A stretch of 64,000 nt of DNA from Cyanobacterium sp. Dongsha4 (GTDB lineage: Bacteria > Cyanobacteriota > Cyanobacteriia > Cyanobacteriales > Cyanobacteriaceae), in assembly GCF_036345015.1 (NCBI RefSeq), contig NZ_CP084098.1, positions 3,857,326-3,921,325 on the forward strand, read 5' to 3'. This document shows, piece after piece, positions 1 to 10,443 of the stretch. A program made the position numbers and the translations under genes. Each line of letters starts with the position of its first letter. Positions within the stretch are counted from its first letter, which is position 1. The notes under the pieces are model-generated. The model made no database searches. It saw only the letters and a list, made by a program, of their open reading frames with translations, and was not told the DNA's origin.

Positions 1-1264
<1,264 letters not shown>

Positions 1265-1265
<1 letters not shown>

Positions 1266-1494
1266 TAATTTTTACCTCTTTTGCCTAAATCTCTATCTTC
1301 AAAAGCCTTCATGATTTGTCGGTACGTTTTACGGTTAATTTCTTCATTTTCTAACATTGTTTTTAACTGATTAGGAGTTTTTTGAGTAATTCATTAATGT
1401 CTATTCCTTTTTAATTTGGGTTTGTTCTTAAATTCCTTAATTGTCAAATTCCAGCTAGTTGATTTACAATAGGAATATCAGGTTCTATTTCCAT
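1265..1494 (-). pseudogene. Decayed small ORF between cmr2 and the 182-aa gene
   Basis: Reading the reverse strand from an ATG at 1492-1494 (a GGGG stretch lies about 10 bases upstream) gives MEIEPDIPIVNQLAGI and then a stop. After further stops and a frame change, an open stretch resumes that contains QKTPNQLKTMLENEEINRK and ends in RQIMKAFEDRDLGKRGKN. Its stop overlaps the ATG of the next gene. The two halves read like a single protein of roughly 75 residues broken by small indels. The alternative is that the last 30 codons (from MLENEE) are still a separate tiny gene. The family is not recognised. Confidence 0.45.
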
Positions 1495-1513
1495 CTAAAA
1501 TTATCCCCTTAGT

Positions 1514-4462
1514 TTATATTTCCCGTTTACGAATCATAAAAGAGGCTAATTTTAACCAGTTTTGGACTTCGTTATTAATTTCATTTAAAGAGGTTGTATT
1601 CCATAAATTTTCTATAAAATTAGTTAAGCAATTTCTGATCTCATTTTGCTTATCTTCATCAACATTTCGATTCAAAGAAAAACTAATTACCCAATCCTTA
1701 ATTGCTTGTTTTGTAGGTGCGGGATGAGATGACCATAAATTACTAGCTAATTCAAAAATACTAGCATCTAAGTTAGATTCAAGTAGTTGTTTCCATTGTT
1801 GAAAAGTATCAAATTTGGCGGTAGCTTTCAAAATATTTCCGTTACCATAAATAACCCTTACTTGCACCGCATCCTTAGCAATTTTTTCCCCCTCTTTCAT
1901 GTAATAATGTTCTTTAGCTTCTTCTTCTGCTTCCCACATATTCTCAAGTGCGATCGCCATTGGTACAGAATGATGAGCTATAATGATACCAAAACTAATA
2001 GTAGCGTTTTTGCCCATAGTAAATAACGGGCGAGGAGAAACAGAATTAGGGATGGTGTCTGGATTTTGCCACTGCCAGTAATCCCCCTCATTATCAAATT
2101 CGTTGTGAGGATCAGCTTCACCTTTGAAACATTGACGTAAATCCCATAACCAATTATCCCACTCCCAAAGATTACCGTATGCTAAGACATCATCCCCACC
2201 ACCATAAATAAGCCTTCCTGCATATCTTTCTTCGGTTAAATAAGGCACTAATTGATTAGAAAAGTCCAATAAGGCACGACTTAACGCACTATGGGTAGAA
2301 GGTCCCATTCTTTTGCGAAGTTTGATAAAATCTTTATATTCTTTAGCAATAGGATTATTTTTCATTTTTTCCGACAAACTAGGGGCAATATAGTCTTCAT
2401 AGTTGCCTAATTTGCCTCCCTTTAACCATTCACTCATACCATCCCCATCCCCTGCGGCTAAAACATACCAGTCAGCAGGATTATTCTGAGGATAAAATTG
2501 ATTGATTTCCCTCTGCAATTCCTGTCGGTAGCTAATATCTTCTTCTGTGTCAAACTCCTCTATTAACCAACCAGCATTGAGAAAACGAGGATGATATTTG
2601 TGGTAGTCACTCTCATCATGATTATCAATCCAAGGAATACCCCATGCTTGGGTTACAGTGTCGGGAATTTGTCGGTGATCAGCGATGATTTTTTGATTAA
2701 GATAAGAGCAAACTTGATGAAAATAGGTTAATTTTGCTTCTTTTTCCGCTTCTGTGCCTGTTTTTAAATATCCTGCAACTCCTGCGGTTAAATCTGGATA
2801 AGAGGCGTTAATTTGCTCCTCTGTCAAGTTTAACAAGTCTGGTAAAATTTTATGTAAACCTCTTTTTACCGTTTCTGTGGCATTCAGTTTTTCCCTACCA
2901 TCAAACAATCCTGCGTGATGTTGCCAATATAACTTACTTTGCCCTTCGCTTAACCAATCATCTCCCGGATGTACTACTGAGCCTATACCTGATACAGTTG
3001 ATCTGTCTCCAAAAGCAGTTGGTATTTCCCAACTACGGGCATTTTTTACCGATGCTAAAGCAAGGCGAGTTTGATCAAAGATACTAGCCCACCATGAACC
3101 AACATTAGCACTAGAAGGATATTTTTTCCAAGTTTCTAAGCGAATTTTTCCTGCTTTTTGCAAGAAGGCTAATTCTTTTTCTAAAAATAAAGCCTGTTTA
3201 CCGAGTAAATCATAAGCCTGATTTTGAATATCAATCCATCTTTGATCTTCTTCTGGATTTTCGACTATTTGCTCATCTTGGAAGATTTCACTACTTTTTA
3301 ATTCTACTCCTTCTTTACCAATGGATACACCGACATAATAAGTTTGCCATTGAGAATCTAACCAACCTTTCCAAGTGTTGCTTTGCGCTTTTAACTCCCT
3401 CATCCAATAGCGATTATTCTGCAAATCATCTAAGACTAAGGCGCTAACTTCTCGCCAACCGTTTAATAATTCATTTTTTGCGGTTTCCATAGCGGAAGCA
3501 ACTTTTTCTTTGGGTAAGATTAAGATAATCACATTGGGAAAACCTGCTGTTAAGAGTTTTCTCCCATCGGGTTGTTTTATCCATTGACGAAAATGAGGAT
3601 ATTTTTCCAGTAACCAATGATCTATTAAGGGTTGTTGAAATAAACTGGGATAAAGTAGGGTATCTGCACCGTAAATTTGTGCTAATTTCCAACTCACTTT
3701 AGCACTAAGATAGTGTAAAATCCATGAACCAGCCCAAAAATCTCGCATTTTACGACTGGCTTTGATTAATTCTTGGATGGGAGAAAAGGTAAAGGCAGTT
3801 AGGTAAGGATGAGATAATTCTTTGTCTTTTTGCCAGTTGCCTTCCAATTCCTCCGTAGTTAAATTATATCCTGTTAATGCCCCTGCCATAGCAGAGGTTA
3901 AACTGCCGTGATTCCAAATACTGCTATCGGGTAAACGGGTTTCGGCAGGAGATAAGAGTAAACTATAGTCGTCAAGTTGTTGGCAAACTGCTTCGGGTAG
4001 GCAACGCCATAACCACCAGTATAATTCTTTGGTTTTTTCGATGTCGTCTTGATTTTCCCTTAAGTCTTGGGGTATTTGATTTAATAATTGATTTTCTTGA
4101 TTGCTTAAATATTCTTGACGATTATTAATTAGTTGTTGATGTGATTTTATGTGTAGGTTTAATTTTTCCCCTGAAAGAAGATGTGAAACTTGTAAACCAT
4201 TATCATTATAATCTATATGTGCAGTCACAGATGCGATCGCACCTCTATCACTAGCAGAAGTAAGAAAATCTGCTAATTTGATATGTTTCATGATTTTTTT
4301 TGAAGATTCTTCGGGATTTAAGCCATTTTCTACCCAATTATTCATCACTCCTAACTGTCGCCAAAAACTGTTTGAGCCTCTACCTGTGTTGTTGTGTAGT
4401 GCTTTCAATATGGGATCATGAAGTAATCCCCAAATCTTGGATTGCCAATATGGTTTAGCCAC
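1514..4462 (-). CDS. cmr2: Type III-B CRISPR effector large subunit Cmr2 (Cas10)
   Basis: A 982-residue Cas10-family protein. An N-terminal HD pair is visible at residues 15-16 in WGLLHDPILKAL, the position of the HD nuclease domain. The first palm region carries AGDGDGMSEWL (D672-G-D-G675), and the second palm carries YGGGDDVLAYG with GGDD at 755-758. An intact GGDD is the motif needed for cyclic oligoadenylate synthesis in type III systems, so signalling activity is plausible. The length is in the normal Cmr2 range. It is the first visible gene of the cmr operon. A downstream cOA-responsive effector (Csm6/Csx1 type) is not in the window. No frameshift or missing motif is seen. Confidence 0.93.
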   Translation of the reverse strand: MAKPYWQSKIWGLLHDPILKALHNNTGRGSNSFWRQLGVMNNWVENGLNPEESSKKIMKHIKLADFLTSASDRGAIASVTAHIDYNDNGLQVSHLLSGEKLNLHIKSHQQLINNRQEYLSNQENQLLNQIPQDLRENQDDIEKTKELYWWLWRCLPEAVCQQLDDYSLLLSPAETRLPDSSIWNHGSLTSAMAGALTGYNLTTEELEGNWQKDKELSHPYLTAFTFSPIQELIKASRKMRDFWAGSWILHYLSAKVSWKLAQIYGADTLLYPSLFQQPLIDHWLLEKYPHFRQWIKQPDGRKLLTAGFPNVIILILPKEKVASAMETAKNELLNGWREVSALVLDDLQNNRYWMRELKAQSNTWKGWLDSQWQTYYVGVSIGKEGVELKSSEIFQDEQIVENPEEDQRWIDIQNQAYDLLGKQALFLEKELAFLQKAGKIRLETWKKYPSSANVGSWWASIFDQTRLALASVKNARSWEIPTAFGDRSTVSGIGSVVHPGDDWLSEGQSKLYWQHHAGLFDGREKLNATETVKRGLHKILPDLLNLTEEQINASYPDLTAGVAGYLKTGTEAEKEAKLTYFHQVCSYLNQKIIADHRQIPDTVTQAWGIPWIDNHDESDYHKYHPRFLNAGWLIEEFDTEEDISYRQELQREINQFYPQNNPADWYVLAAGDGDGMSEWLKGGKLGNYEDYIAPSLSEKMKNNPIAKEYKDFIKLRKRMGPSTHSALSRALLDFSNQLVPYLTEERYAGRLIYGGGDDVLAYGNLWEWDNWLWDLRQCFKGEADPHNEFDNEGDYWQWQNPDTIPNSVSPRPLFTMGKNATISFGIIIAHHSVPMAIALENMWEAEEEAKEHYYMKEGEKIAKDAVQVRVIYGNGNILKATAKFDTFQQWKQLLESNLDASIFELASNLWSSHPAPTKQAIKDWVISFSLNRNVDEDKQNEIRNCLTNFIENLWNTTSLNEINNEVQNWLKLASFMIRKREI

Positions 4463-4814
4463 TATGGTTTTTTCCTTTTTTCCTTTGATATTTCTATAGT
4501 TTAGCTAACTGATTGGAGACTTATATATCTCTATCTAATATTTATAGATTTTACAGTTAGTCCTTTCAAAGGTTCATTATAAATACTCTCTTTTCCCATT
4601 ATTTATTTATGTAATGAATATTATTTGTTTGTAACTTTTTTTTATATCCATGCCATACTATTATCTTTTGAATTGTTTTATTACGAATTATTGTCAATGT
4701 AGCTTTTTGATTACTAAGAGTTTAACAGTTTGATTATATCCTTGAGAGGACGGTGGAACAAGACTCTTAGCTACTCTAATTTACCAACTATTTTATTAGT
4801 ACACACTTGGGTTA
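4463..4814. other. Intergenic region between glycosyltransferase and cmr2, with an inverted repeat
   Basis: This 352-base AT-rich spacer is upstream of cmr2 and downstream of the glycosyltransferase gene, so it should hold the cmr promoter on the minus strand. No CRISPR repeat, tRNA or ORF is seen. CTAAGAGT (4714-4721) pairs with ACTCTTAG (4763-4770), and inside it TCCT (4739-4742) pairs with AGGA (4747-4750) around a TGAG loop. That gives a nested stem without a T-run, so it is not a standard terminator. Confidence 0.4.
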
Positions 4815-5972
4815 CTAATTGCTACTATAAACCCTGCCTTTCCATTGCCCTCCTTTTCCTTGCCAATGCCTAAAAGCAGAATCAATAGTCATTAAAGTAT
4901 ATAAAAATGCGATCGCACTTAAGCAAAAGGAATAAAATATTGGTAGCTGGTAGAGTTTTACGGTGGGATAGTAGCTTAATGCCATCAACAATAAAGTAAT
5001 TAAAGAGATAATCAGTAAAGGTATATTAAGGGTATATAGACTGTACAAAAATGCGATCGGACTTATTAAATAAGTGATAAACATTCCCAAAATAGTACCT
5101 ATTAACAACAAAGTCGAGTAATTTAATTGAGTGAAAGCCGTCCGTGCTACCATATTCCATATGGGGTTTAAGGTGGGGTATTTTCTTAAACTAATAGTAG
5201 TATTACTTAAACCCAACCAAATACCATGATTAGGGGGTAAACTTTTTTTAACTAAACTAGCTAGAGTACAATCATCAATTAATGCTTGTTTTAGTGCTTC
5301 AATGCCACCAATACGAGTTAGGGCTTTTTCTCTAATCAGGATGCAACCTCCCGCTGCCCCAGATACTTTACTACGAGGATTATTAATCAGAGGAAAAGGA
5401 TAGAGTTTTTGAAAGAAAAAAATAAAGGCAGGAATTAATAACTTTTCCCAGAAACTTTGACAATGTAATTTAACCATCAAAGAAACTAAATCAAGGTTAT
5501 CTTTTTCTGCTTTTGCTAATAGCTGACTTAAGTTATCTACCGAGTGTTTTATATCTGCATCAGTAAATAAAAAATAATCTGTTTGTAAATTTTGCCTAGC
5601 CCATTCAACTCCCTGAGACATTGCCCATAATTTACCACTCCATCCTTGGGGTAATGGTTTACCATTAAGAATAGTTAGTTGATGAGTTTGATTTTTTTCT
5701 CTGGCTAAATTTTCTGCCCTAACTGCAGTATCATCTTTGCTTTGATCATTGACTAAAATAATTTTAAAATATCCTTTATAATCTTGATTCAAAAGAGATT
5801 CTAAGCAAATAGAGATACTTTCTGCTTCGTTTCTTGCAGGTATAATTACTGTTACATTTGGTTTTTCTTTCAATATTTGTGACTCTAAAAACTGATTACA
5901 TAACCAAAAATTTCCCCTCGCTGTTATTAAGTAAATCCAAATAATTAGGGATAAGGTAGCAAGAATTATCAT
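4815..5972 (-). CDS. Family 2 glycosyltransferase, HpnB-like
   Basis: A 385-residue membrane glycosyltransferase. An N-terminal hydrophobic anchor (1-17) is followed by a GT-A domain: TVIIPARNE (41-49), NDQSKDD (75-81), GWSGKLWA (110-117) and a TDAD metal-binding motif (137-140). A D-D pair follows in QALIDDCTLA. About four hydrophobic segments fill the C-terminal 100 residues. The GWSGKLWA block and overall layout match the hopene-associated HpnB type. No hopanoid genes are next to it, so the substrate is unknown. It stands alone on the minus strand, with a gap of about 350 bases to cmr2. Confidence 0.82.
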   Translation of the reverse strand: MIILATLSLIIWIYLITARGNFWLCNQFLESQILKEKPNVTVIIPARNEAESISICLESLLNQDYKGYFKIILVNDQSKDDTAVRAENLAREKNQTHQLTILNGKPLPQGWSGKLWAMSQGVEWARQNLQTDYFLFTDADIKHSVDNLSQLLAKAEKDNLDLVSLMVKLHCQSFWEKLLIPAFIFFFQKLYPFPLINNPRSKVSGAAGGCILIREKALTRIGGIEALKQALIDDCTLASLVKKSLPPNHGIWLGLSNTTISLRKYPTLNPIWNMVARTAFTQLNYSTLLLIGTILGMFITYLISPIAFLYSLYTLNIPLLIISLITLLLMALSYYPTVKLYQLPIFYSFCLSAIAFLYTLMTIDSAFRHWQGKGGQWKGRVYSSN

Positions 5973-6079
5973 AAAGCAATTAGCACTTAGTTAATAGATT
6001 TCAAAAGGGCAAAGTTAAAAGGGCAAGGGGCAAAGGTAATTAATTAGTTTTTCTCCAACAACCTGAAACCTCTTTCCTC

Positions 6080-6934
6080 TTAATTATCAATAGCTTGGAT
6101 AATGGCAGAATAGTCGCTGTCTGCTTCTCCATTTTCCACTGCTAGGGTAGTTATTTCTTTTATCCCTTCTAAAGTTGTTGTATTTAGATTAATAGTTTGT
6201 GCTGAGGCTAGAAATAAATTAATGTCTTTGAGTAAATGCTTGGTAGGAAAGTTAGGATTACTAAAATTATGATCGCACATTCTTTGTAGTTTTTTATCAA
6301 ACGTGGGGGCATATAAAGCACTATTACGGAGAATATCCATAAAGGTTTCTACCTCAACACCTTGTTTTTGAATATAACTTAAACTCAGGGCAAAGGTGCT
6401 GGTTAACCCTGCTATCATCTGATTTAGTGCCAGTTTAAGAGCCGCCGCACTGCCTATTTCACCGATGTAAAGAGGTTTAGGGGAAAAATGGGTTAAAAGT
6501 TCTTCCACTGCCCTAAATAGGCTTTTATCACCACCTACCATTAATAAAAGTTTTCCGCTCTTAACTTCAGGGATACTACCTAAAACGGGGGCTTCGAGAT
6601 AGTCTCCCCCTTTTTCTTGAATTGTTACATATAATCCTTTACTTTCTCCGGGGGCAATGGTGCCCATTTGAATGATAGTTTTTCCGTCTAAGTCAACTCC
6701 AGAATCGAAAATTACTTCTTGGATAGCGGCAATATCACTCAACATTAGAATAATAACATCTCCAAATGCGATCGCTTCATGAATATTGCTAGTAACGGGA
6801 ATATTCTTTTCTTTAAGAGACTCTAGTTTAGCTTGAGTGCGATTATAGGCTATGACGGGAATTTGAGCTTGTGCTAACCTTAAAATCATCGGATACCCCA
6901 TCAACCCCATGCCTAATACTGCTACCTTTGTCAT
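6080..6934 (-). CDS. NAD(P)-dependent beta-hydroxyacid dehydrogenase (3-hydroxyisobutyrate dehydrogenase family)
   Basis: I chose the ATG at 6934 giving MTKVAVLGMGLMGYPM, because AAGGAGA lies just upstream; an in-frame ATG 33 bases earlier has no such site. The 284-residue product has a Rossmann fold with GxGxxG (G8-M-G10-L-M-G13), a substrate-binding APVLGSIPEVKSGKL segment and a helical C-terminal domain with ALKLALNQMIAGL, containing the catalytic Lys of the family. Members oxidise small 3-hydroxy acids or reduce semialdehydes such as succinic semialdehyde or glyoxylate; which one cannot be read here. It is monocistronic, with convergent purE beyond the next gene. Confidence 0.85.
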   Translation of the reverse strand: MTKVAVLGMGLMGYPMILRLAQAQIPVIAYNRTQAKLESLKEKNIPVTSNIHEAIAFGDVIILMLSDIAAIQEVIFDSGVDLDGKTIIQMGTIAPGESKGLYVTIQEKGGDYLEAPVLGSIPEVKSGKLLLMVGGDKSLFRAVEELLTHFSPKPLYIGEIGSAAALKLALNQMIAGLTSTFALSLSYIQKQGVEVETFMDILRNSALYAPTFDKKLQRMCDHNFSNPNFPTKHLLKDINLFLASAQTINLNTTTLEGIKEITTLAVENGEADSDYSAIIQAIDN

Positions 6935-7016
6935 ACTATCTCCTTTACGTGAAATCTCAGCGAACATTATATCATCTCAGTTTGGGATAAAATTTACTGA
7001 TTAGACAAGAGGTTTT

Positions 7017-7598
7017 TTAACTACATCTTTCAATATATTCCACTTCTGGTAATTTGCCTACTCTGTAACTGGTTACAACCTTTCCATCAGTTTCAAAAAT
7101 CAGTCGGTAGTTTTTATCTTCTTTATCTTGAGGTATAAAAGTGAGATAATGTCCTTTGGGATTGTATGGATGGGCAGATACTTTGATTTTGTCCCCATAA
7201 ATTGATTTAATTTTTGTTTCACTATCTCCAATTTTTGCTCCTGAAATAGTCGTGATTTTGGGGTTATTTATATCAATTCTGGCAATGGTATCACTGGTAA
7301 TGTATTGTTGTTTACTTTTTTGTACATCTTTTGTTACCATGAATGAGACATTTTTTAATTCTCCTTCTGTTTGTAAGTAGTAACAACTATCACTTCCTGC
7401 ATAGGCAAGATATAATTTTGTCTTTGTTGCCATTGCCGCTTCGGGTAGATTCATTCCTACTTTTATTGAGTCAATACTATTAATACTTACTTTCGACTCA
7501 GTGGTTAATTGTGACTGGGCTCGAACGATAAATGCAGTTAAAATTGATAGCAAAAAACTAAGAATACCAATAGATAAGATTTTGATTTTATTACTCAT
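7017..7598 (-). CDS. Hypothetical exported protein
   Basis: The product starts MSNKIKILSIGILSFLLSI and reads on to FIVRAQS, a good Sec signal peptide with likely cleavage after VRA. An in-frame TTG 15 bases upstream is possible, but neither start has a clear ribosome site. The mature part (about 165 residues) has the pattern SIDSIKVGMNLPEAA ... GAKIGDSETKIKSIYG, with two repeats of the I-x-VGM/IGD type often seen in small bacterial periplasmic proteins. Three Cys are in the mature part, one near the C-terminus (ERCS). I do not assign a function. Confidence 0.7.
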   Translation of the reverse strand: MSNKIKILSIGILSFLLSILTAFIVRAQSQLTTESKVSINSIDSIKVGMNLPEAAMATKTKLYLAYAGSDSCYYLQTEGELKNVSFMVTKDVQKSKQQYITSDTIARIDINNPKITTISGAKIGDSETKIKSIYGDKIKVSAHPYNPKGHYLTFIPQDKEDKNYRLIFETDGKVVTSYRVGKLPEVEYIERCS

Positions 7599-7681
7599 TT
7601 TTAATAATTTCAAGGCTATGTTTTAGTTCAAAATGATTTAAAATTACTATAGTTAAAACCCCTTTTATTCAACAAATACAA

Positions 7682-8230
7682 ATGTCTGAAATTAATCCCG
7701 AAATTGGCATTATTATGGGTAGTGATTCTGATTTGCCTACCATGAAAAGTGCGATCGCAGTTTGTGAACAGTTTAACATTAAATATGAAGTTGCGATCGT
7801 TTCTGCCCATCGTACCCCAGAAAAAATGGTAAAGTATGCTCAAAATGCCCATAAAAGAGGAATAAAAGTAATTATCGCAGGGGCAGGAGGTGCGGCCCAC
7901 CTTCCCGGAATGGTTGCCTCTCTTACGCCTTTACCAGTGGTAGGAGTGCCAGTAACCACGAGACAGTTACAAGGGATTGACTCTTTATATTCTATTGTAC
8001 AAATGCCTAGAGGGATTCCTGTGGCTACCGTTGCCATCGGAAATGCGGAAAATGCTGGTTTATTAGCAATTAGGATTTTAGCTTCCCAACAACCCGATTT
8101 ATTAGAGAAAGTGCTTAAATATAGTGATAATTTGCGACAAATGGTAGAAGATAAACAAACAGAATTAGATAAAATCGGTTATGAACAATATTTAGAATCG
8201 ATGAAATCGGAGTTAGGAGTTAGGAGTTAG
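7682..8230 (+). CDS. purE: 5-(carboxyamino)imidazole ribonucleotide mutase PurE
   Basis: A 182-residue PurE, which converts N5-CAIR to CAIR in de novo purine synthesis. Family signatures are present: GIIMGSDSD (9-17), the catalytic SAHRTP (41-46) and [13 protein letters not shown]. The length is that of a stand-alone class I PurE. It is transcribed away from the exported-protein gene on the other strand, with about 80 bases between the starts. The stop codon is embedded in a run of GAGTTAG repeats (8214-8245), so repeat units have grown right up to and into the gene end. No purK is adjacent. Confidence 0.95.
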   Translation: MSEINPEIGIIMGSDSDLPTMKSAIAVCEQFNIKYEVAIVSAHRTPEKMVKYAQNAHKRGIKVIIAGAGGAAHLPGMVASLTPLPVVGVPVTTRQLQGIDSLYSIVQMPRGIPVATVAIGNAENAGLLAIRILASQQPDLLEKVLKYSDNLRQMVEDKQTELDKIGYEQYLESMKSELGVRS

Positions 8231-8246
8231 GGGTTCGGAGTTAAAC
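8212..8246. repeat. Short tandem repeat GGAGTTA/GGGTTCGGAGTT
   Basis: Tandem copies of GGAGTTA followed by GGGGTTCGGAGTT overlap the end of purE. Similar units occur in many other spacers of this window and resemble the short tandemly repeated repetitive (STRR) sequences described in cyanobacteria. Confidence 0.6.
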
Positions 8247-8460
8247 CTTAGATGTATTGATAAAAATAATAGATAATTTGATTTTATATCTTTTTTTCTA
8301 AATTTAACGGTTTTAGTTTTTATCGGTACAAAGAGAGTTAAGGATAGCTCTCAATGCTTTATTCCACAAGGTTTTTCATTTTTCATTCTCCCCAAAATCT
8401 TAACACCCCCCAATCTCCCATTACCCATAAAAAATGATGAGGGAAAGATAAATTAACGCC

Positions 8461-9162
8461 ATGCCAGAAGATAGAGAAAATCAAGATAAAGAAATTCGAG
8501 AAAATCAACCTATAACCTTTCAAACCCACTTTACGGGAATCATGGAAATGTATAGTGACTCAGAAACAGTTTGTAACTATCTTAATGATCATCGAGGGTG
8601 GTTTGTGCGTTGTGCTGAACCGATGAAAGCAATTCCCTACGGTGAAAATGGTTATACTCTAATTATCGGACACTATGGTGCATTTGGCTATAATGTTGAA
8701 CCGCAAATGAGTGTTATTTTAGAGCCTCCCATGGAAAACCACTATACCATGTATTCTATATCTAATCCTGAATTTAATCATTCTGGTTATCAAGTTAATT
8801 ATCGTTCAGAAATGACTATTAATCCCATTCCCATCACATCGGCGGCGAAAGGGATAGAAAAAGCCTATCATCGTCATAAAATTAGCCCTCCCGAAATAAT
8901 TACCTGTATTAATTGGTGCTTAGATTTATTCGTAACTGTCTCCTTTCCCCCTTTTATTTACAAATTACCTATGTCAGTAGTTTATGATACAGGCGATCGC
9001 CTCTTGAGACAGATAGTTAAACAAGTATCACCAAGATTAAGTTATAAAGTGCAAAAAGACTTTCATAGTCGCTTTAATTTGCCAATTCCCCCTGCTAATG
9101 CAAGAACTTGTCAACCGTTACAAACACCAGATAAAGTAGAGAGAATAACTGATTTAGAATAA
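8461..9162 (+). CDS. DUF1997 family protein
   Basis: A 233-residue soluble protein matching the DUF1997 family, conserved in cyanobacteria and plants. The tell-tale segments are the opening FTGIMEMYSDSETVCNYLNDH, the middle RCAEPMKAIPYGENGY and the later GYNVEPQM. The function is unknown. By general layout it looks like a START/lipid-binding-like beta-rich domain, which is an inference. It lies 230 bases after purE and 68 bases before the Ap4A phosphorylase-like gene on the same strand. No signal peptide or transmembrane segment is seen. Confidence 0.75.
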   Translation: MPEDRENQDKEIRENQPITFQTHFTGIMEMYSDSETVCNYLNDHRGWFVRCAEPMKAIPYGENGYTLIIGHYGAFGYNVEPQMSVILEPPMENHYTMYSISNPEFNHSGYQVNYRSEMTINPIPITSAAKGIEKAYHRHKISPPEIITCINWCLDLFVTVSFPPFIYKLPMSVVYDTGDRLLRQIVKQVSPRLSYKVQKDFHSRFNLPIPPANARTCQPLQTPDKVERITDLE

Positions 9163-9230
9163 AAAATTGAGAATTTTTACTTATAATCTAATACCGACTA
9201 ATTATTAACTCTTAGCTACTCACTATAAAA

Positions 9231-10118
9231 ATGAAATCAATCAAGGATAATTGGTGGCAAAAAATAACCTTAGCAACAGAAAAAGCAATTCAATTAAAGG
9301 CTTTACATTCTATTCCTAATCATTACGAAATTTTTGAAGATAATAATATTCCTTTTATTATTAGAGTTGTTGATAACCTAAATCGTAAAGATAAAGCAAA
9401 AAGAGAGCAAAATAAAGTACAAAAAAAAGAGCCTAATTTTAATCCTTTTTTACCCTACGAAGAAAACTTATTTATAGGAGATATTAGTGATACTCATTTA
9501 GCAATTTTAAATAAATATAATGTTGTTGATCATCATTGCTTAATTATTACCCGTGATTTCGAGTCTCAAAATGACATTCTTAACTCCCGTGATTTTTATG
9601 CTCTTTGGACTCTTTTAAAACAAATTAAGGGACTAGGTTTTTATAATTGTGGTAAATTATCAGGTGCTTCTCAACCCCATAAACATTTACAATTAATTCC
9701 TAAATATTTTACTGATAATATAAGTAATATACCTATTAATCAAATACTTTTAAAACACAGAGAATTTAATAAAAAAGTTACCTTAGATACTTTTCCCTAC
9801 GAACACAGAATTATGTATTTTTCATCTGAAGTTTTAACAAAAAGTGTAGAATATATTGCTGAACTAACAACAGAATATTATCGACAAATTCTCAGGGATT
9901 TAGGAATAGAAATAAAAAACAATCAACCGTCAAAAGATTATAATTTACTAATTACTCAAGATTGGATAAAAGTAGTTCCTAGAAGTCAGGAAAAATATGA
10001 ATCAATTTCTGTTAACTCATTAGGTTTTGCTGGAGCATTATTAGTAAGAAATCAAGAACAATTAGAGATGATTAAACAAAATAAACCCTTAAATATATTA
10101 GCAAAAGTTGGATTTTAA
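9231..10118 (+). CDS. Ap4A phosphorylase-like / ATP adenylyltransferase family protein
   Basis: A 295-residue HIT-superfamily enzyme of the Apa1/Apa2 type. The histidine triad-like HxHxQ motif is at H150-K-H152-L-Q154 in GASQPHKHLQLIP, preceded by the family's DHHCLIITRDFESQ segment and followed by PYEH and a C-terminal GFAGALLVRN block. These enzymes split Ap4A by phosphorolysis to ATP and ADP. It converges with the iron permease gene, and a hairpin lies between the two. The gene is very AT- and Asn/Lys-rich but intact. Confidence 0.85.
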   Translation: MKSIKDNWWQKITLATEKAIQLKALHSIPNHYEIFEDNNIPFIIRVVDNLNRKDKAKREQNKVQKKEPNFNPFLPYEENLFIGDISDTHLAILNKYNVVDHHCLIITRDFESQNDILNSRDFYALWTLLKQIKGLGFYNCGKLSGASQPHKHLQLIPKYFTDNISNIPINQILLKHREFNKKVTLDTFPYEHRIMYFSSEVLTKSVEYIAELTTEYYRQILRDLGIEIKNNQPSKDYNLLITQDWIKVVPRSQEKYESISVNSLGFAGALLVRNQEQLEMIKQNKPLNILAKVGF

Positions 10119-10443
10119 CAAATTATTAGTTGAGGTATAGGGATTAAGAAAAAGGTGTCAGGTTGCAAGTGGTGTTGGGGGAAGTCGGGGCTTAGGGTAT
10201 TTGGGTATTGGGGAGAAGCTAATTTATCACCTTTGCCTATTCCTGATAAGAGCTAAAAATAATCACTTAATTCACCAATGCCTAATTTTATAGTTATTTA
10301 GAATGAGAATGAAATAGTTGAACAATATAAATGTTTATCCCAAAATGCTTATTGGTGGGCAATGCCCACCCTACAAATTTTATTGAATTGTCTCAATCTT
10401 AATCGAAACGACTAATAATATATGTTCATCGTGGGGGAGTCAT
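10119..10443. other. Convergent intergenic spacer with repeats and a hairpin
   Basis: This 325-base spacer separates two convergent genes. It holds STRR-like units (GGGGCTTAGGGTATTTGGGTATTGGGG around 10187-10213). Near its end GGTGGGC (10354-10360) and GCCCACC (10364-10370) form a 7-bp stem with an AAT loop, which could act as a terminator for both genes although it lacks a T-run. No ORF is supported. Confidence 0.5.
10354..10370. repeat. Inverted repeat GGTGGGC-AAT-GCCCACC
   Basis: A perfect 7-bp stem with a 3-base loop in a convergent spacer. The sequence type is a widespread intergenic hairpin in cyanobacteria. A role as terminator is inferred from position only. Confidence 0.5.

Noticed and set aside
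4463-4814. CRISPR array next to cmr2
   Set aside because: No repeated 35-37 base unit with regular spacers was found here or anywhere in the window; the only structure is a single nested inverted repeat.
7840-8037. Frames opposite purE, pilL, psbV and other strong genes
   Set aside because: These are shadows of well-supported genes on the opposite strand and have no family features of their own.
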